Shown: piece after piece, positions 23,283 through 35,183 of the stretch
Layout: every line of letters begins with the position of its first letter
Numbering within the stretch: the first letter of the stretch is position 1
Origin: Dinochytrium kinnereticum
Lineage: Eukaryota; Chytridiomycota; Chytridiomycetes; Chytridiales; Chytridiaceae
DNA length: 64,000 bases
NCBI GenBank assembly: GCA_027604005.1
Contig: JADGJT010000037.1
Coordinates: 30,470-94,469, forward strand
Direction: 5' to 3'
Made by a program: the position numbers and the translations under genes
Notes under the pieces: generated by a model
The model's input: only the letters and a program-made list of their open reading frames with translations
The model's database searches: none
What the model was told of the DNA's origin: nothing

Positions 23283-25281
23283 TAAGCCTCCTACAAAATT
23301 ATGAATGGATCAGCATATAGTTTGAAAAGAGAATTATTTCATACCATCATCTCTGGGGGCGCATCCTCTGGGGCCGCCTGCTGCGTGCCACCGTTATCCC
23401 GCTTCTTCGAAACACCAGACACAATGTCATCGACACGCAGAAGAAGGCAAGCGGACTCAACCGCAGTCTTAATAGTCTGCGACTTGACCGCCTGTGGCTC
23501 CCAAATGCCGTAGTCCTTCATGTCAACAATCGTACCCTTGGTGCCGTCAATACCCCAAGTGCGCTCTCCCGAGGCGTGCTTGGCCTATAAGAAACAAATC
23601 AGCAAAAGCAGGGCCCCAAAAGCGAAAACAGCAAAGAAAACGGACCCTAAGCTGCGTCAGAGTCTTGATGGCGTTCCCACCGCAGTTCTGAACAAGAGTA
23701 CGGGGGATAACCTCCAAGGCATCCGCAACGGCCTTGTAAGGCCACTGCTCAACACCAGAAAGTGACTTGGCCTTAGCAGAAAGCATGACACTAAGACCCA
23801 TCTCGGTAGCACCTCCACCAGGGCAAAGGCGGGGCTCGAACATTACATTCCTCGCAACGCACATAGCATCCTGGAGGTTCCTCTCAATCTCGTTCAAAAC
23901 ATCCTTAGAAGGACCCCTGAGCACAATGGTGCACGCTTTGGGGTCCTGGCACTTCTCAAGGTAGGTAAAGTACTCGTCACCAATCTTCCGCACTTCGAAG
24001 AGGCCACACTTCGTGCCAACGTCATCGTCCTTAAGGTCCTCAACTCGGTTCACAATGGTGGCACCGGTCGACCTGGATATCCTGTGGTTGTCGGTCTTTC
24101 GCACACGCCTAATAGCAGAGATATTGGCCTTCATCAGGTAGTGCTGGGCAAGGTCTAAAAAAATATAGAGAGAGTAAACTTCACAACTCGCCAAAAGTAA
24201 AGACGCACCTGACACTCCCTTTTCCGTGAAGACAAGGTCGGGTTTAACCCTGATGATGTGGTCGCAGAGCTCCTTAACCTGCTCCTCTTCAATCTCCAAA
24301 AGTCTCGCCCAATGCGCCTCATCGGTAACCTCTACATTGGTCTGGGATTCACCCTTTTTGTACTCCAGAGGGCAGTCCAAAAGCACCACGCGGGGGTTCT
24401 CGATTTTCCTGCGCATCTTAGGGTGTGTGACGTCCTTATTCACCATAATGCCGTCCAAAACGCAAGACTGCTCAATCTCACCACCAGGAATCTTCTCAAT
24501 ACGAGCGTATCGCTTAATGTCAATCTCCTTCTTCCCATTTTCCTCCTGAGCAACGCACCTAACAGCGTCGTAGGCCAGACCGCACATGAGGTCACTCCAC
24601 TGCGAGACGAATTTGGTGCCAATGGACGATTTGATGAGGTGAAGCATCTCGGTCTTGTCTGCGGTGTTGACGGGCACGGATAGTTCGTTCATGAACTTCA
24701 GAGAATCTTCCAAAGCTCGCTTGAAAGCACCAATAATGGTGATGGGGTGGATTTTCCTTTCCAAAAAGGGAAGGGCCGATGCAAGCACCTCACCAGCTGT
24801 GGTTAGAAATAATTAAACAAGTTAAAACTTCGAGTAAGAAGAACAATTAGACGCAATAAATACCCAGAATTATGACAGATGTGGTTCCGTCGCCAACCTC
24901 CTCGTCCTGAGTCCTTGACAGCTCAATCATCGACTTTGCAGCGGGGTGCGCAACCTCGCACTCACGAAGGATGGCGTTTCCATCATTCGTCAGCACAATA
25001 CCGCCCATGGGGTCCAGAAGCATCTTAAGCATAGCACGCGGGCCCAGACATGTTCGAATGATATCCGCCACAGTCTGTTTTTTTTTTTGCAAGTAGTCAG
25101 GATGGGGTGGACAAACAGAGAAGCAGCAGAAATGCTGTACCTTTGCGGCGGTGATATTGGATATCTGGGCCTTCCTCCCCGTCTCCCTCTCCATATTCGT
25201 ATCTTTAAGGGCGCACGGTTAGCATACTCAATGCACTCGTCCATGCATCGCCTTACTCATGACAATGACTGGTGCTTGCAT
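23283..25281 (-). CDS. CCT3: Chaperonin TRiC/CCT subunit gamma
   Basis: One of eight subunits of the cytosolic chaperonin that folds actin, tubulin and other proteins using ATP. It starts at 25279-25281 (MQAPVIVM), spliced to NTNMERETGRKAQISNITAA. ATP-site motifs: CLGPRAMLKMLLDPMGG, VLTNDGNAILRE, DEEVGDGTTSVIIL, and RLCPGGGATEMGLSV in the C-terminal equatorial half. The subunit-specific apical region contains VLLDCPLEYKKGESQTNVEV and NRVEDLKDDDVGTKCGLFEV. Exons join LTQLR to AKHASGERTWGIDGTKG. The last long exon could simply stop at 23339-23341 (PPEMMV). A GTATGA...TTGTAG intron would instead join to a tiny exon with stop at 23283-23285, and I used that end. Either choice changes only the last two or three residues. 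Length is as expected for CCT3. Confidence 0.94.
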
Positions 25282-25454
25282 CTTTGCTGTCCTTTGCTTG
25301 TCTGAAAACCAAAATTTTCGTAATTCTGTTTTTTCGAGAATCGGAGCTTTTTGTTTTTGACCCCCTGCTATTTTGACGACTTCTGCTCCGGCATCGTACT
25401 TTTGAGCCCATACTGCGCATCAAGTTTATCAGTATAAATTATCTTGGGTCTTTA

Positions 25455-27489
25455 TTAATAATACTGGCTGCCATCTGGCCTGGCCTTCTTGGGGATGGGG
25501 CCAATTTCTCTGCTCAAAGCCTTCCCTTCCTGAGTTTCCAAGATATGCTGCAGGTATTCGTGCGCCTTGAAAGCGTCCCCTCTCCCAAGCTCAAACCTAC
25601 AAAGGTATGCAGATGTCTCAATGATGTAGTCATCTTCAACCTTTTCAATAAAATTAGCCACTGATTTTTTTTCTGCAAAAACGACACAAAATAATAAAAC
25701 ATACGTTTTCTTCGGGGTTGTAATGCTTGAACGCGAGATCATAGTACCGAAAGACCTCTTCAGTCAAATCGGATTTCTGATAAATCCGAGCAAGGCGAAC
25801 GAAAGTTGTAAAGGATGGTTTTCGGATCCCTTCGGCTCCAATTAGTGACCGTTTATAGCACCTTGCGGCCTCATCGTCCCGACTAAGTCTCTCATATGAT
25901 GTTGCTAGCGCACTCCAGCATCGTGAATCCGATGGTCGAAGTGAGGCTGCTCGCTGATAATAGAATATACAATAATATGGCATTCGCATCAGCTCGTAAG
26001 TGTGGCCCAGGCCATACCAGGCCCGATAGTCGAGGCTGTTGACATCTTCAGTGTCGTTAGATCAAACAAATCGGTCAAAGTCGAACCAATCGCCTTTCTA
26101 TAAGCTTCAACAGCAGCCGCGGTATTTTTCAGCTCTATATACTCGTGCCCGATTAGCGTCCATGGGAAGCTATTTCTTGGATTCAGCTTTAAGCCTCTCT
26201 TGAAGTAGGATATGGCCTTTTCATGCTCTGACATAAGAGAATAGTAATTGCCTGAATATTATAGTTACTTAAAGAAACTTCAGTAATTGAACAAAAATCC
26301 CACCTATTACGCAACAAGTCTCCGGCCGGAACTTGTTTATCTTGTTGCATCGATGTGCTAGGTAGCTTAGGCCTGCTCGATTCTGCAGAACGTAAAGAAC
26401 GTTGGCGAATTCATTCGTATGTTCAAGCATGAAAGGGTGGGTATCAAAGAGCTTTTGAAATACATCGACACATTTATCATACTCTGGAATTGTAAGAGAA
26501 AATCAGTGATGGAGGCTTACGTAGGTGGTTGTAGAGGAATAATGCTTTCTGCATGCTTATAAACGGGTTGCGGTAGTATCTTTTGCTTAAGCCTTTGAAA
26601 AGTTTATCCACCTCAGCCTCAGGTTTAATGATGGTGACTGAAATATGAATAAGGAATAAATCCTTCATAAAGCTTTTCGGCAGTAGCTTTATTTTGGGAA
26701 ATAGCTAAATAGCGATTTCAGTATCTTAATACTAAGCCAAAACTTACGGCTTCCTGATATTGTATGCAAGTGCCAAGTTCTTGCCACGCGCTCCAGTTAT
26801 ATGGATAACTTTCGATGGATTCCTTTGCCGCTTTGAAAGCTTCGTCTCTCATCTCCAACCGATTACAAATCATCGCATATCTGGTTGAATAAGTAAGGTG
26901 AGAATTACAAAACCATTCCTACAAATAAAGAAGAAAACTATCCATCCGTCGCTCATTATAAAGTAGTAGCAATGCACTGTAAATTTTGGGAAGCTCCGGG
27001 TTTCTTTCTGAGTCCAAGTTAGAATTTACGTATCAACAAAAATTAACGAACCTAGCTGGTCTGTAATTGCTGTATGTTCTCCCAACTTTTATTTTGTAAG
27101 AATAAAACAGTTTTAAGGAAGAAAACTTAAATCTAACCAAATATAGAGAATAATATCGCAGAAAGAGCAAATCTGCTTGAGAGTTTTCATCCCGAAGCTC
27201 ATGCGCGGCCCGTGAATATTCACGACATTGGAAGTAAGAGAGTGCAAGCATATATAATTTGGTCTGCCGTGATGTTAGGGGCGAAGTTGTGAGGGGTGTA
27301 GGTGGGGTGTTCAAGAATTCATTCTCAGTGTCGGTAAAAGAATTCAGCATTTCGGCTGCCCTGAGTTTAAGCATAAGACTCCTTCCAAGTTATAACTCGT
27401 TTCCACCATTTTGCGCTTTGGTAAAGACCACGACGGTTGCATTCATGGATTGCTTGAAGAAGTAGCTGGCTGTCCGAATTTTCGTCCAT
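25455..27489 (-). CDS. CDC23: Anaphase-promoting complex subunit 8 (Cdc23), TPR protein
   Basis: Scaffold TPR subunit of the APC/C ubiquitin ligase, which drives mitotic exit. The start at 27487-27489 gives [21 protein letters not shown] 47-nt intron (GTGGAA...CTCAG) must be removed to join QSAKW to AAEMLNSF, which restores the conserved GL-x-x-SAKW-x-AE block. TPR units are clear: [20 protein letters not shown] with [37 protein letters not shown], and [20 protein letters not shown] with [20 protein letters not shown]. It ends near [10 protein letters not shown] with the stop at 25455-25457. The C-terminal Ser/Pro tail of human CDC23 is lacking. About ten exons. The start codon lies 33 nt from that of divergent MED20. 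Confidence 0.92.
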
Positions 27490-27522
27490 CTTTTTCTGAC
27501 AAAATCACGATGGTTTGAGAGG
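27490..27522. promoter_or_regulatory. 33-nt head-to-head spacer between CDC23 and MED20
   Basis: 33 bases separate the two start codons. It includes an ATG (about 27510) on the plus strand followed almost at once by TGA, a two-codon upstream ORF if transcription starts further up. Confidence 0.5.
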
Positions 27523-28257
27523 ATGGGTTGGAGTCGGTTTGTTTTCATTCCGGAAGCAAATGCGGAGGCGTTATCTTCCCTGCAAGATCGACTTACGTCT
27601 GCTCATCGGGGCCGTCTTGCTGGAACATGGACTGTGTCTTGCAGGCTCTTTGTGGATTCAGAAAGTTCAAGAGCACACTACCTTTTGTCATCATCCACTC
27701 AGCCCATGATTGCTTATTCCTGCATCATCTCGAGCACCGGAGCTACTATTGTGAAGGGCGATAAGACTTTAGAGATGATTATTCCTAAGCTTAAGGTTTT
27801 GTGGCTTCCTCGACAGAGCGTGCGGGTTGAGGTTGGGGGCGTGAAAGTAACGAATATTTATTAAAAACGTCAATAAGGGTTTTGTGTATTCATTTTCAGA
27901 TTACGAAGTTCGATTGGGCACATTAATGGCGGGAGGTGTGGCTCGCGGAATGATTGTTGAGGTTTTAACTCAGATTTTGGTTGGTGGACTAAATTCATTA
28001 TCCAGTTTTTCCTCTCATTCGCCCCGGATGACGATCTGGAGGGAGTGGAATTTGTTAAGAACCTGATGGGTACTCTGTTTCGGGATGTTTCGCTCTTTAA
28101 AGATGTTCCACTGGACGCTATTGGGCTTGACCACCATCTGCTGGAGGGTGTGAATTTCGGATCTGAAGATTCGTTCGATTCAAACGACTCCAAATCTACA
28201 TACCAATTCATTCGCCTGCTACGAACTCATCGCATCCTTACCATCTTTTTTAAATAA
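27523..28257 (+). CDS. MED20: Mediator complex subunit 20
   Basis: Head-module subunit of Mediator, structurally related to TBP-fold proteins, linking activators to RNA polymerase II. The start at 27523 gives MGWSRFVFIPEANAEALSSL. The segment AYSCIISSTGATIVKGDKTL fits the Med20 core. The next exon must begin at 27878 (acceptor ...CAATAAG) to keep frame and gives GFVYSFSDYEVRLGTLMAGG followed by VARGMIVE, matching the YCDF-x-VK-x-GT-x-x-x-G-x-x-ARG-x-x-VEV block. After a 44-nt intron the last exon from 28006 gives FFLSFAPDDDLEGVEFVKNL and ends TIFFK, TAA 28255-28257. Three exons. Roughly 200 residues, the usual Med20 length. The assignment rests on pattern similarity in a weakly conserved family. 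Confidence 0.72.
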
Positions 28258-28258
28258 A
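28253..28258 (+). terminator. AATAAA overlapping the MED20 stop codon
   Basis: The hexamer AATAAA includes the TAA stop codon itself. If it is the working poly(A) signal, the 3' UTR is only a few tens of bases, in keeping with the next gene starting 77 nt on. Confidence 0.35.
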
Positions 28259-28334
28259 GCGTGTGTTGTTGAATAGAGTGTTTCTTTTTGAAATTACTCG
28301 GTAGCACAGGGATGAAGTCGTAGAGGCTGAGGGA

Positions 28335-30866
28335 ATGTCGTCGCGAACTGTGCTGTTCTTCTGGGGGGTATTTCTACTCCTGGTAAGTCTTTTCTGGGAT
28401 TGCTATGGGCTCTCTTGCTGAACCTTGGCTTGATTCCAGCATGTGCTCGATCCGGGTGGGAATGAGGCACTCCCCTCCAAATGGCTTTTGGAGTATCACT
28501 TAAATGAGACGAAACAGTTAGAGGGCCTAGCATATAGCGAAAAGGTTTTTCGGCTGCATATTGGTTGATCTGATGGATGAAGGAGGTCATATTTTCCCCC
28601 ATAAAGCCGCACCTCTCAAAGCTCTTTGATGCCAGAAGATTTGTAAAGAGCAATGGATCCTTCTTTCGCAATTTCACAGGAATGTTTAAAGGTATCGATC
28701 ATTATTTGAGAGGTTGATAAGTCCTCAATGATTTCCAGGAACAGTCTCAGGAAACTTGATCGGGCCAAAGAACCAAGAGCAACTCAATAACACTGATTTG
28801 AAGCAACTTCGTGGCGGAATAACCTTTCGGCATTCGAGTCTTATTGGGATTCATCTGCATTCAAATATGACCCCAGACGCGCCTATAGATGTTCGATACA
28901 TTGAAGGACACCTTCGACTGAAGGGGAAAAGCTTTGTCTCATCTCAAAGATTGATTGTGGGACTGCGAGGTGCGCACTTTGTTGATAGCGGCAGGATGCT
29001 CTTGACTGGCATTGCGGATGGGTATTTCTTTATCCGTTTTCATTTCTGAGCAAAAAAAAAAAGCAATTCGTCAAGTCTCCTAGATATACCCAACATGACG
29101 TTAAACCCGGACGCGTTTGATTTAGCGAGAAATATGTCCAGGGCAGTCGCCTTAGAATACATAAACTACCTGAAGAATCGCATCGAGGAAGATTCCGAAG
29201 CGAAAGAGGATGGTTTGCTTTTTTTTGTCTTTGAAGCTGGCATGCTAATAAGGGATTTAGTTGAGGCATTGGTATCGAAAACAAAGTGTAAATTCTTTGT
29301 ATTTCTTCAAATGAGGCCAATATCATCTAAGTATGATGAGGAAGAATGGAGGAATCTAGCAAGTGGTACGTGCATCAATGTGATTGCTTCTTTGTTTTTC
29401 TGACTCTCTAGCAGAAGGGATACACGTACCAATACCTGAATTATTTGCGGATGTATTGGTTTATTCCCCGGAATGCGCTGTTCTTTTAAAGGCAGGGAAC
29501 TTGAGAGGTCTTTTAATCGACTCGTATTACGAGAAAGCCTCTCTGTACACTATTCTTTTCTGGGTTGTTTGTTGGGTAGAGCTGTACTTTACTGCCAAGC
29601 AGATGGAATACACGAAGACCCAGTCGGTACGTACACTTTCAAGGTATCGAAGTAATCTTATTCATCCCAATTCAAAGGCCCTCTCAAAAGTCTCAGTAGT
29701 TACCATCGGAATGCAAACAGTGCTCGACGCCTACCTTTGTATGATGCACTTTGCCGCTGGCGGGACGATCCGTAAGTAAAGTCATTTTAAACCAAATGCT
29801 AATAATATTCTTTTTTTTTTTTAGAGCACATGTTCCTACCATTTATCACTGCTTCTTTCTTTAAATTCGTTCTCTTCTCCGTTTTTGAGATGCGCTACGT
29901 TTTAGAGATTTCACGGGCGCAGCGGCGAGATTCAGATGAGACCGTTATAGGAATTATGTATTCTAGATTTTGTAAGAACATTGGTTCCCGGCTAGGCTAA
30001 TAAGTGCGTAGGCACGTATCTTTTCGTTGGTGTCCTCTTTTTCTATCAGTTTGGTACCATGTCACCAATTCTCGTCAACGTCGTTGGGTTTTTTATGTAT
30101 TCTTTTTGGATACCTCAGATAGTTAGGTAACGCTTTCTTTAAGTCAATGCACCCTAATTCAGTCAAGCAATGTGAAGAGGAATTCGAAGCGCGCATTTCT
30201 TAAAGAATACCTTTACGCCATCACTTTGACGCGCCTGTTTTTACCCTTATACTTTTTCGGATGCCCCCGCAATATCATCTATTTTGGGGAAACGAGCTGG
30301 CTTAGCGTCTCAGTTTTGGTTATGTGGATGCTTGGACAGGCGGCTATCATTAGGATGCAAGATACGTGGGGCCCGAGATCTTGTGTTCCAGAAATGGTAA
30401 TTGAAAAGCCTCTGAAGTCTTTTTTTTAACATTCCTAGTTTTACCCTCTGCGTCACGACTATCACCCTTTGATAATGCCGCCTGACCTTGAAGCGACGGC
30501 CGAAGAAAAGTCCGGGCCAGAGGATATTGATAAGCCTGGTTTTTGTCAAGTTGATGAAAATTCTACTATTGGAATTCCGAGGCCAGGTGGCGATTCAAGC
30601 AGTTCTAGTCAGAGAAACCACGATTGTGCAATCTGCTTTCTTACGGTTTTTCCAAAGGGCCTCTCCAAACTTTCGGCAAACATTACGCGTCGCTCTTACA
30701 TGGTGACGCCATGCCAGCATTTCTTTCATACAGCGTGCCTTGAGAAGTGGATGGAAGTGAAGTTTGAGGTGAGTTGATTCTTCATTATAAGTCTTCAACC
30801 CTGAACCACCTACTTTTTTCTCGCGCGCAGTGTCCCATATGCAGATCCGAGTTGCCTCCTCCGTAA
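28335..30866 (+). CDS. TUL1: Golgi/endosomal transmembrane RING E3 ligase (Tul1/Dsc1 type)
   Basis: Catalytic subunit of the Dsc ubiquitin-ligase complex for membrane-protein quality control in Golgi and endosomes. The start at 28335 gives a signal peptide, MSSRTVLFFWGVFLLL, interrupted by a GTAAGT intron. The luminal part includes DPGGNEALPSKWLLEYHLNE and TPDAPIDVRYIEGHLRLKGK. Exons from about 29550 to 30420 hold several membrane spans (TILFWVVCWVELYFTAKQM, VLDAYLCMMHFAAGG, TYLFVGVLFFYQFGT, LTRLFLPLYFFGCP, VLVMWMLGQAAIIRMQ). The C-terminal RING-H2 reads HDCAICFLTVF..., MVTPCQHFFHTACLEKWM and, after the last intron, CPICRSELPPP, with all zinc ligands kept. TAA at 30864-30866. About twelve exons, one with a 14-T tract before its acceptor. 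The linker carries Ser-rich acidic sequence. Confidence 0.9.
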
Positions 30867-31069
30867 CCATGCATTATTTTCGTATACCAGAAGAAAGGAA
30901 AAAAAGCTTCTTAAATAAAGCCATATACCCATGAGAAAAAGCTAAACACGAAGCCCCGTCCAGGTTTGCCCAGCCCAAAGACAAGGCTTTTTTCGAAAGG
31001 TATCTTGAAAGTGTGACGGTTTTCACCCAAATTTTCATCACCTTTGAAAGGAACAACAAGACTCAAAAG
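30867..31069. other. Spacer TUL1 to GVP36-like gene
   Basis: 203 bp with a weak TTAAATAAAG at about 30911, possibly the TUL1 poly(A) signal. Nothing coding is seen. Confidence 0.4.
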
Positions 31070-32529
31070 ATGGCAACACCCACCCCCAACGGAGCAACCA
31101 CCGCCGCTCAAATCAGCAGCGTTTTTAATGGATTCGCGGAGAAGCTGAAGCCTCTCGGTGCTCAGGCTGCAAAGGGATTTTCACAGGTTTCGCAGGTAGG
31201 ATCGCGACTGGCCATCTCCGCTGGGTTGGGGTTTTCTGGACCTGATCTGTGCGGTCATGCTTCACTTTTAAACGCAAGCCTGCGTCCTGCCTTTTGGTCC
31301 TCCTGCAGTCCATTTTTGCGCCATCTTTGTCTCTGTGGCTGATATTGTCCATTCCCTTACCTTTTTCTCTTTGATCAGTATGCCAAGGAGAAGATGGGTT
31401 CTGTGGCCGCCTCCGACATCACTGAGCTCCCGGCAAAGTACCGGGAACTGGAAGAGGTTTTGCATCTCAACTTATTGAAGCGTCCCTAAACATGCTGTAT
31501 TTTCAAGAAAGTGGACCGGATCAAGGCTCTCCACGAATCTCTCCTCAAGGTCTCCGTCAACTACACCAAGCCCCATTATGACTACGAGCCCCTTCTCAGC
31601 GAGACCGCTTATGACTTTGCTACCAACATCTCCGATAAGGTGAACTCCCTTACTGGAGCGGCGCCCGCTGCTGCTAAGGAAGAGATCCCCCGCTCGCTCT
31701 CGCATGCATTTGCTAAGGCTGCTGTTGGGAGCGCGGAGACGATTGGAACGGAAGAGCCTCTGGGTATGGGTGTTTCAAGATTCGTTGCTTTGCTATTGTT
31801 TGGGAATGATGCTGAGATGCTGTTTTGCTTTATTTTTTTTAAAAAAAAAAAAAAGGGGCGGCCCTCCGCCGATTCTCTACAATCCACGAACGTGTCGGCA
31901 ACGCTCGCTTGAAGCTTGTACGTTTAGTGTCAATGCCGTCACCTGTTTCTGAATTTCTTTCTGTTTAGGATAACGATGCCACCACCAAGTTCCACCAGCC
32001 GTTCACCACCACCTTGAACCAAACTATTGCTCACGCCATGGTACCTCGAATTTTTCACCCTTCGTCCGCTAATCCATTGTTTAGAAAGCCCGCCGACATG
32101 TTCAAGCTGCGCGCTTGAACTATGATGCCGCCCGGTTCCGACTGAAGGGTGCTAGGCCTGAGAGGGAGGAGGCTGCTCGTGCTGAGATGGAGGCCACTGA
32201 GGATGAGTTTGTGGCTGCTGTTGACGATGCTATGAGCAAGATGACCTTGGTGGTTGAGAGTCCAGAGCCTTTGAAGAATTTGGCGGATCTTGTTGCCGCT
32301 CAGTTGGCTTACTTCAAGGTGGAGTTTCTTAATTTTTTTGCGTCATGCTCATGTCTTTTTTAATTTTTTCTTAAGGAATCGTATGAGGCATTGGCTGAGC
32401 TGAGCCCTGAGATTGATGAGCTTCAGGTTTGTTTCTTGGTTTGGCGCGTTTTGCATTCCTGACTCTTTATCTTTTGGTTGGGGTGACTAGGTTACAAATG
32501 AGGCTCTCCTCCGCCACCCTGCTTCATAA
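31070..32529 (+). CDS. GVP36: BAR-domain protein, Gvp36 family
   Basis: Gvp36-type BAR proteins shape membranes in Golgi and endocytic traffic in fungi. The start at 31070 gives MATPTPNGATTAAQISSVFN. Exons join GFSQVSQ to YAKEKMGSVAASDITELPAK and then VDRIKALHESLLKVSVNYTK and PHYDYEPLL, a segment typical of this family. Later exons: FHQPFTTTLNQTIAHAM, HVQAARLNYDAARFRLKGAR, and EATEDEFVAAVDDAMSKMTL with VVESPEPLKNLADLVAAQLA, then ESYEALAELSPEIDELQ. It ends with TAA at 32527-32529. Seven exons. The helix-rich, Ala/Glu-rich composition and the R-x-x-x-D-A-x-R pattern are BAR-like. One intron begins with a 13-A run near 31840. Confidence 0.82.
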
Positions 32530-32719
32530 GCGTCAGGATAACCCCTGGCTTCGTTATGCCATGACCTCCTTTGCTTGTTCCTATGTGCATGCTCCAGCAA
32601 ATATCAGTTGTAATAAAAGAAAGGAACCCATCATATCACAAATAATGAGATTGGAGCTGCATGGCTGTGCCAAAACTTGGTTGATTTTTTTTTGCTCACC
32701 GACCTGAACCTCGTCAGCC

Positions 32720-35183
32720 ATGTCCCATCTTGAATCATGGGCACAACATCGCCTGGCCTCCCTCATGCAGCTGCCAGAGGAGGACACAAAACAGATGGTC
32801 ACCTATGTCATGTCCTTATCTAAATCCGAGGCATCATCGTACCTGATCGTAAGAGCCCTGTGGGATTAGCTCCTTCTCTTTGACGCCGTTGTTTTTTGTT
32901 TGTGTAGGGATTTCTGGGGGATAGTGGGGAGCCATTTGATTTTATTACGCAGTTTCTTGATCGACGCTTTCCCCCTAGTGCTGGTATTGAGAAGGACGTG
33001 AGTGTTGGTTTTTGTGTTTTTGTTTTGTTTTTTGTCAGGGTGTATAATTGGTATAATTGGTTGTTCTTAATGCCATTATAGACGCAGAAAGCGAGACGAC
33101 AAGCATCAAACCCCAAGACCAACTCCCCAAAACAATGGAAAGACGAGAGAAACGTTTACCGCAAGAACAATGACGAGGATGTTTACTTTGTCGGGTACAT
33201 CACCACCGTTTATGTCAAGCGATTGTTTTGGGTTTTCATTGACCGAGTTTCTTTCTTTTTCTTCTTTTCTTTTCGTGAACGTGCAGTAAGAAGAAGACCG
33301 TTGCGCCTGCACCGAAAGTTGAACCGGATAGAGTGGATGATGCTGAGTTGAAGGATGCTGTTGATAAGGAGATGAAAAGGGCTTTGAAGAAGGAGAGACA
33401 GGCTGCTAAGAAGGCTGCCGCGAGTGTTAGCGCGGATTTTATTGATGGGGGGGTTAAGGTTGGGAATGTTGTTGGAAGGGATGGGAGGACTTTTTGCGAG
33501 TGTTTAGGTAAGTTGTGATTTTGAAAAGGTTTTTCTTTGCTTTTGTTTTTTTCTAGTTTGTTGCTCCTTTTTTTTGTCCTATTATGATTTTAATGTTTGT
33601 TTATATCTTGTTACGAGGATGGAAACATAATTCTTGTTTTTTTTTAATGCATTACTTTTTTTGTTTGTAATGAAAGCTGTGAAGCACGGACTTCTCACAA
33701 ACTGCCTAACATGCGGAAAAATAATATGGTAAGCCACTCCCTTCCCCCTCCCTCCACCCCTTCCTAACCAACCACACCAGCAACTTAGAAGGTCCCGGCC
33801 CGTGCCCCTCCTGCGGGTCCCCAGTCGAATCAGCCCTCCAACAAATCAACCTGATCCAATCCACCCGTCGCAAAGCCAAAGTGAGGGAAGCCATCACGGA
33901 TCTCACTTCATCTAAATCCAAGAATGTGGACGCTTACAAAGGGTCGAGGTATGGGCAAAAGGCGGGTGCTCAACCTCCCAGCGCTGCTGTGGCTATTGGG
34001 ACACCTGGCGTTGTTTCTGAGGGGTCGTATCCGGTTTTGTTGAGTGAGAGGGATCGGGAGGCGCTTGGGAAGGCTGTTGAGCAGAAGGAGAGGTTGTTGG
34101 AGTATCAGAGGAATAGTGCGGTTCGGACGAGGGTTCATGGTGTGTTGTTTTTCCTTTTTGAAAGATTTGTGAACTTTCTCCCATCATTGTTTTTCTCTCT
34201 TCTTTTTAGCAAGCACGCTGTGAACTTCTTGCTCCTGATGTTGTCTCTGATCTTATATTGATTTTTTCGTTGGTTTTTTTTTTTTTTTTTGCCTTCTTAC
34301 GGTCCTTCTTTCCAAAGACGTTGCGAGTGATTTCGACGCTGCCGCAAACGATTCTACCAACATTTGGTTAACGCCAGAAGAAAGAGCCGAAGCCTTAAAG
34401 AAATCTCAGGATCAACGAAGAAAGGATGACGAGCAGCGCCGTCGCCGCGTCATCACCATCGACCTCGGTTCCAAAAAGGTCATTGCCGTCGATCCAAAGC
34501 AATATGAACCACCTCCTTCATCGGCTCCATTCATCCCAGGTAAACGCACACGCTTCAAACCCCCCCCTTCCCCCCCCCCTTAAACAAAAAAAGGAAAGGA
34601 AAGGAAAACATGAGCTTTTTTAACCCTCTTGATGACACAGATTTCACCCCCTCCACCACCACGACTCAAACTGCTTCAATAAACTCACTCACCCCACTCG
34701 ACCCTGGATCCACAGGGGTGTTCCGAAACCCGTACCTGGGAAGCGAAGCGCCAAGATACGTTCCTGTTGATTTGAGCAAGATTGAAAAGGAGGGTGGGGT
34801 GGTGACGTTGAAGATGAGGAGGGCTGCTGCTGCTGCTGATGCTGCGGGTAGGGAGGCGGAGGAGGAGGAGAGGAGGAGGAGGAAGGAGGAGGGGGAGGGG
34901 GATGGGTTGAGTTCTAAGGGAAGGAGGGCAGCGAGGCGGGAGGGGAAGGGGAGGTGAGAGGGTGTCTTTGTTTTTTGTTTTTTGTTTTTTGTGAGAGTGT
35001 CGTTGTTTTTTTTTGAGTTTTTTGTTTTTTGGGGGGTTTGGGTTGGTTTGGGTTGGGTTTGATGGTGGGTATTTGGCTAATCCTTCTCTTTCGTTTTTTT
35101 TTGGTTTTCGTAGTAGACCCCACCCGAAGGTTGAACGCGTTCAAGATCTTTTCCGCTTTGAGGAGGTCGAGGCCGTCGTCTGA
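32720..35183 (+). CDS. TRIP4: Activating signal cointegrator 1 (TRIP4/Rqt4), C2HC5 zinc finger
   Basis: Component of the ASCC/RQT complex that splits collided ribosomes. The start at 32720 gives MSHLESWAQHRLASLMQLPE. The N-terminal helical part (EEDTKQMVTYVMSLSKSEAS, FITQFLDRRFPPS) resembles the CUE-like region. A Lys-rich linker follows, then the C2HC5 zinc finger FCECLAVKHGLLTNCLTCGK, IICNLEGPGPCPSCGSPVES, all ligands present. Further exons carry VIAVDPKQYEPPPSSAPF and GVFRNPYLGSEAPRYVPVDL. The open frame could stop at 34955-34957, but a clear GTGAGA donor just before that stop, a long T-rich intron and a TTTTCGTAG acceptor lead to a last exon giving PHPKVERVQDLFRFEEVEAV with TGA at 35181-35183; I prefer this. 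No ASCH domain is seen, so it is closer to yeast Rqt4 than to human TRIP4. Confidence 0.86.
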
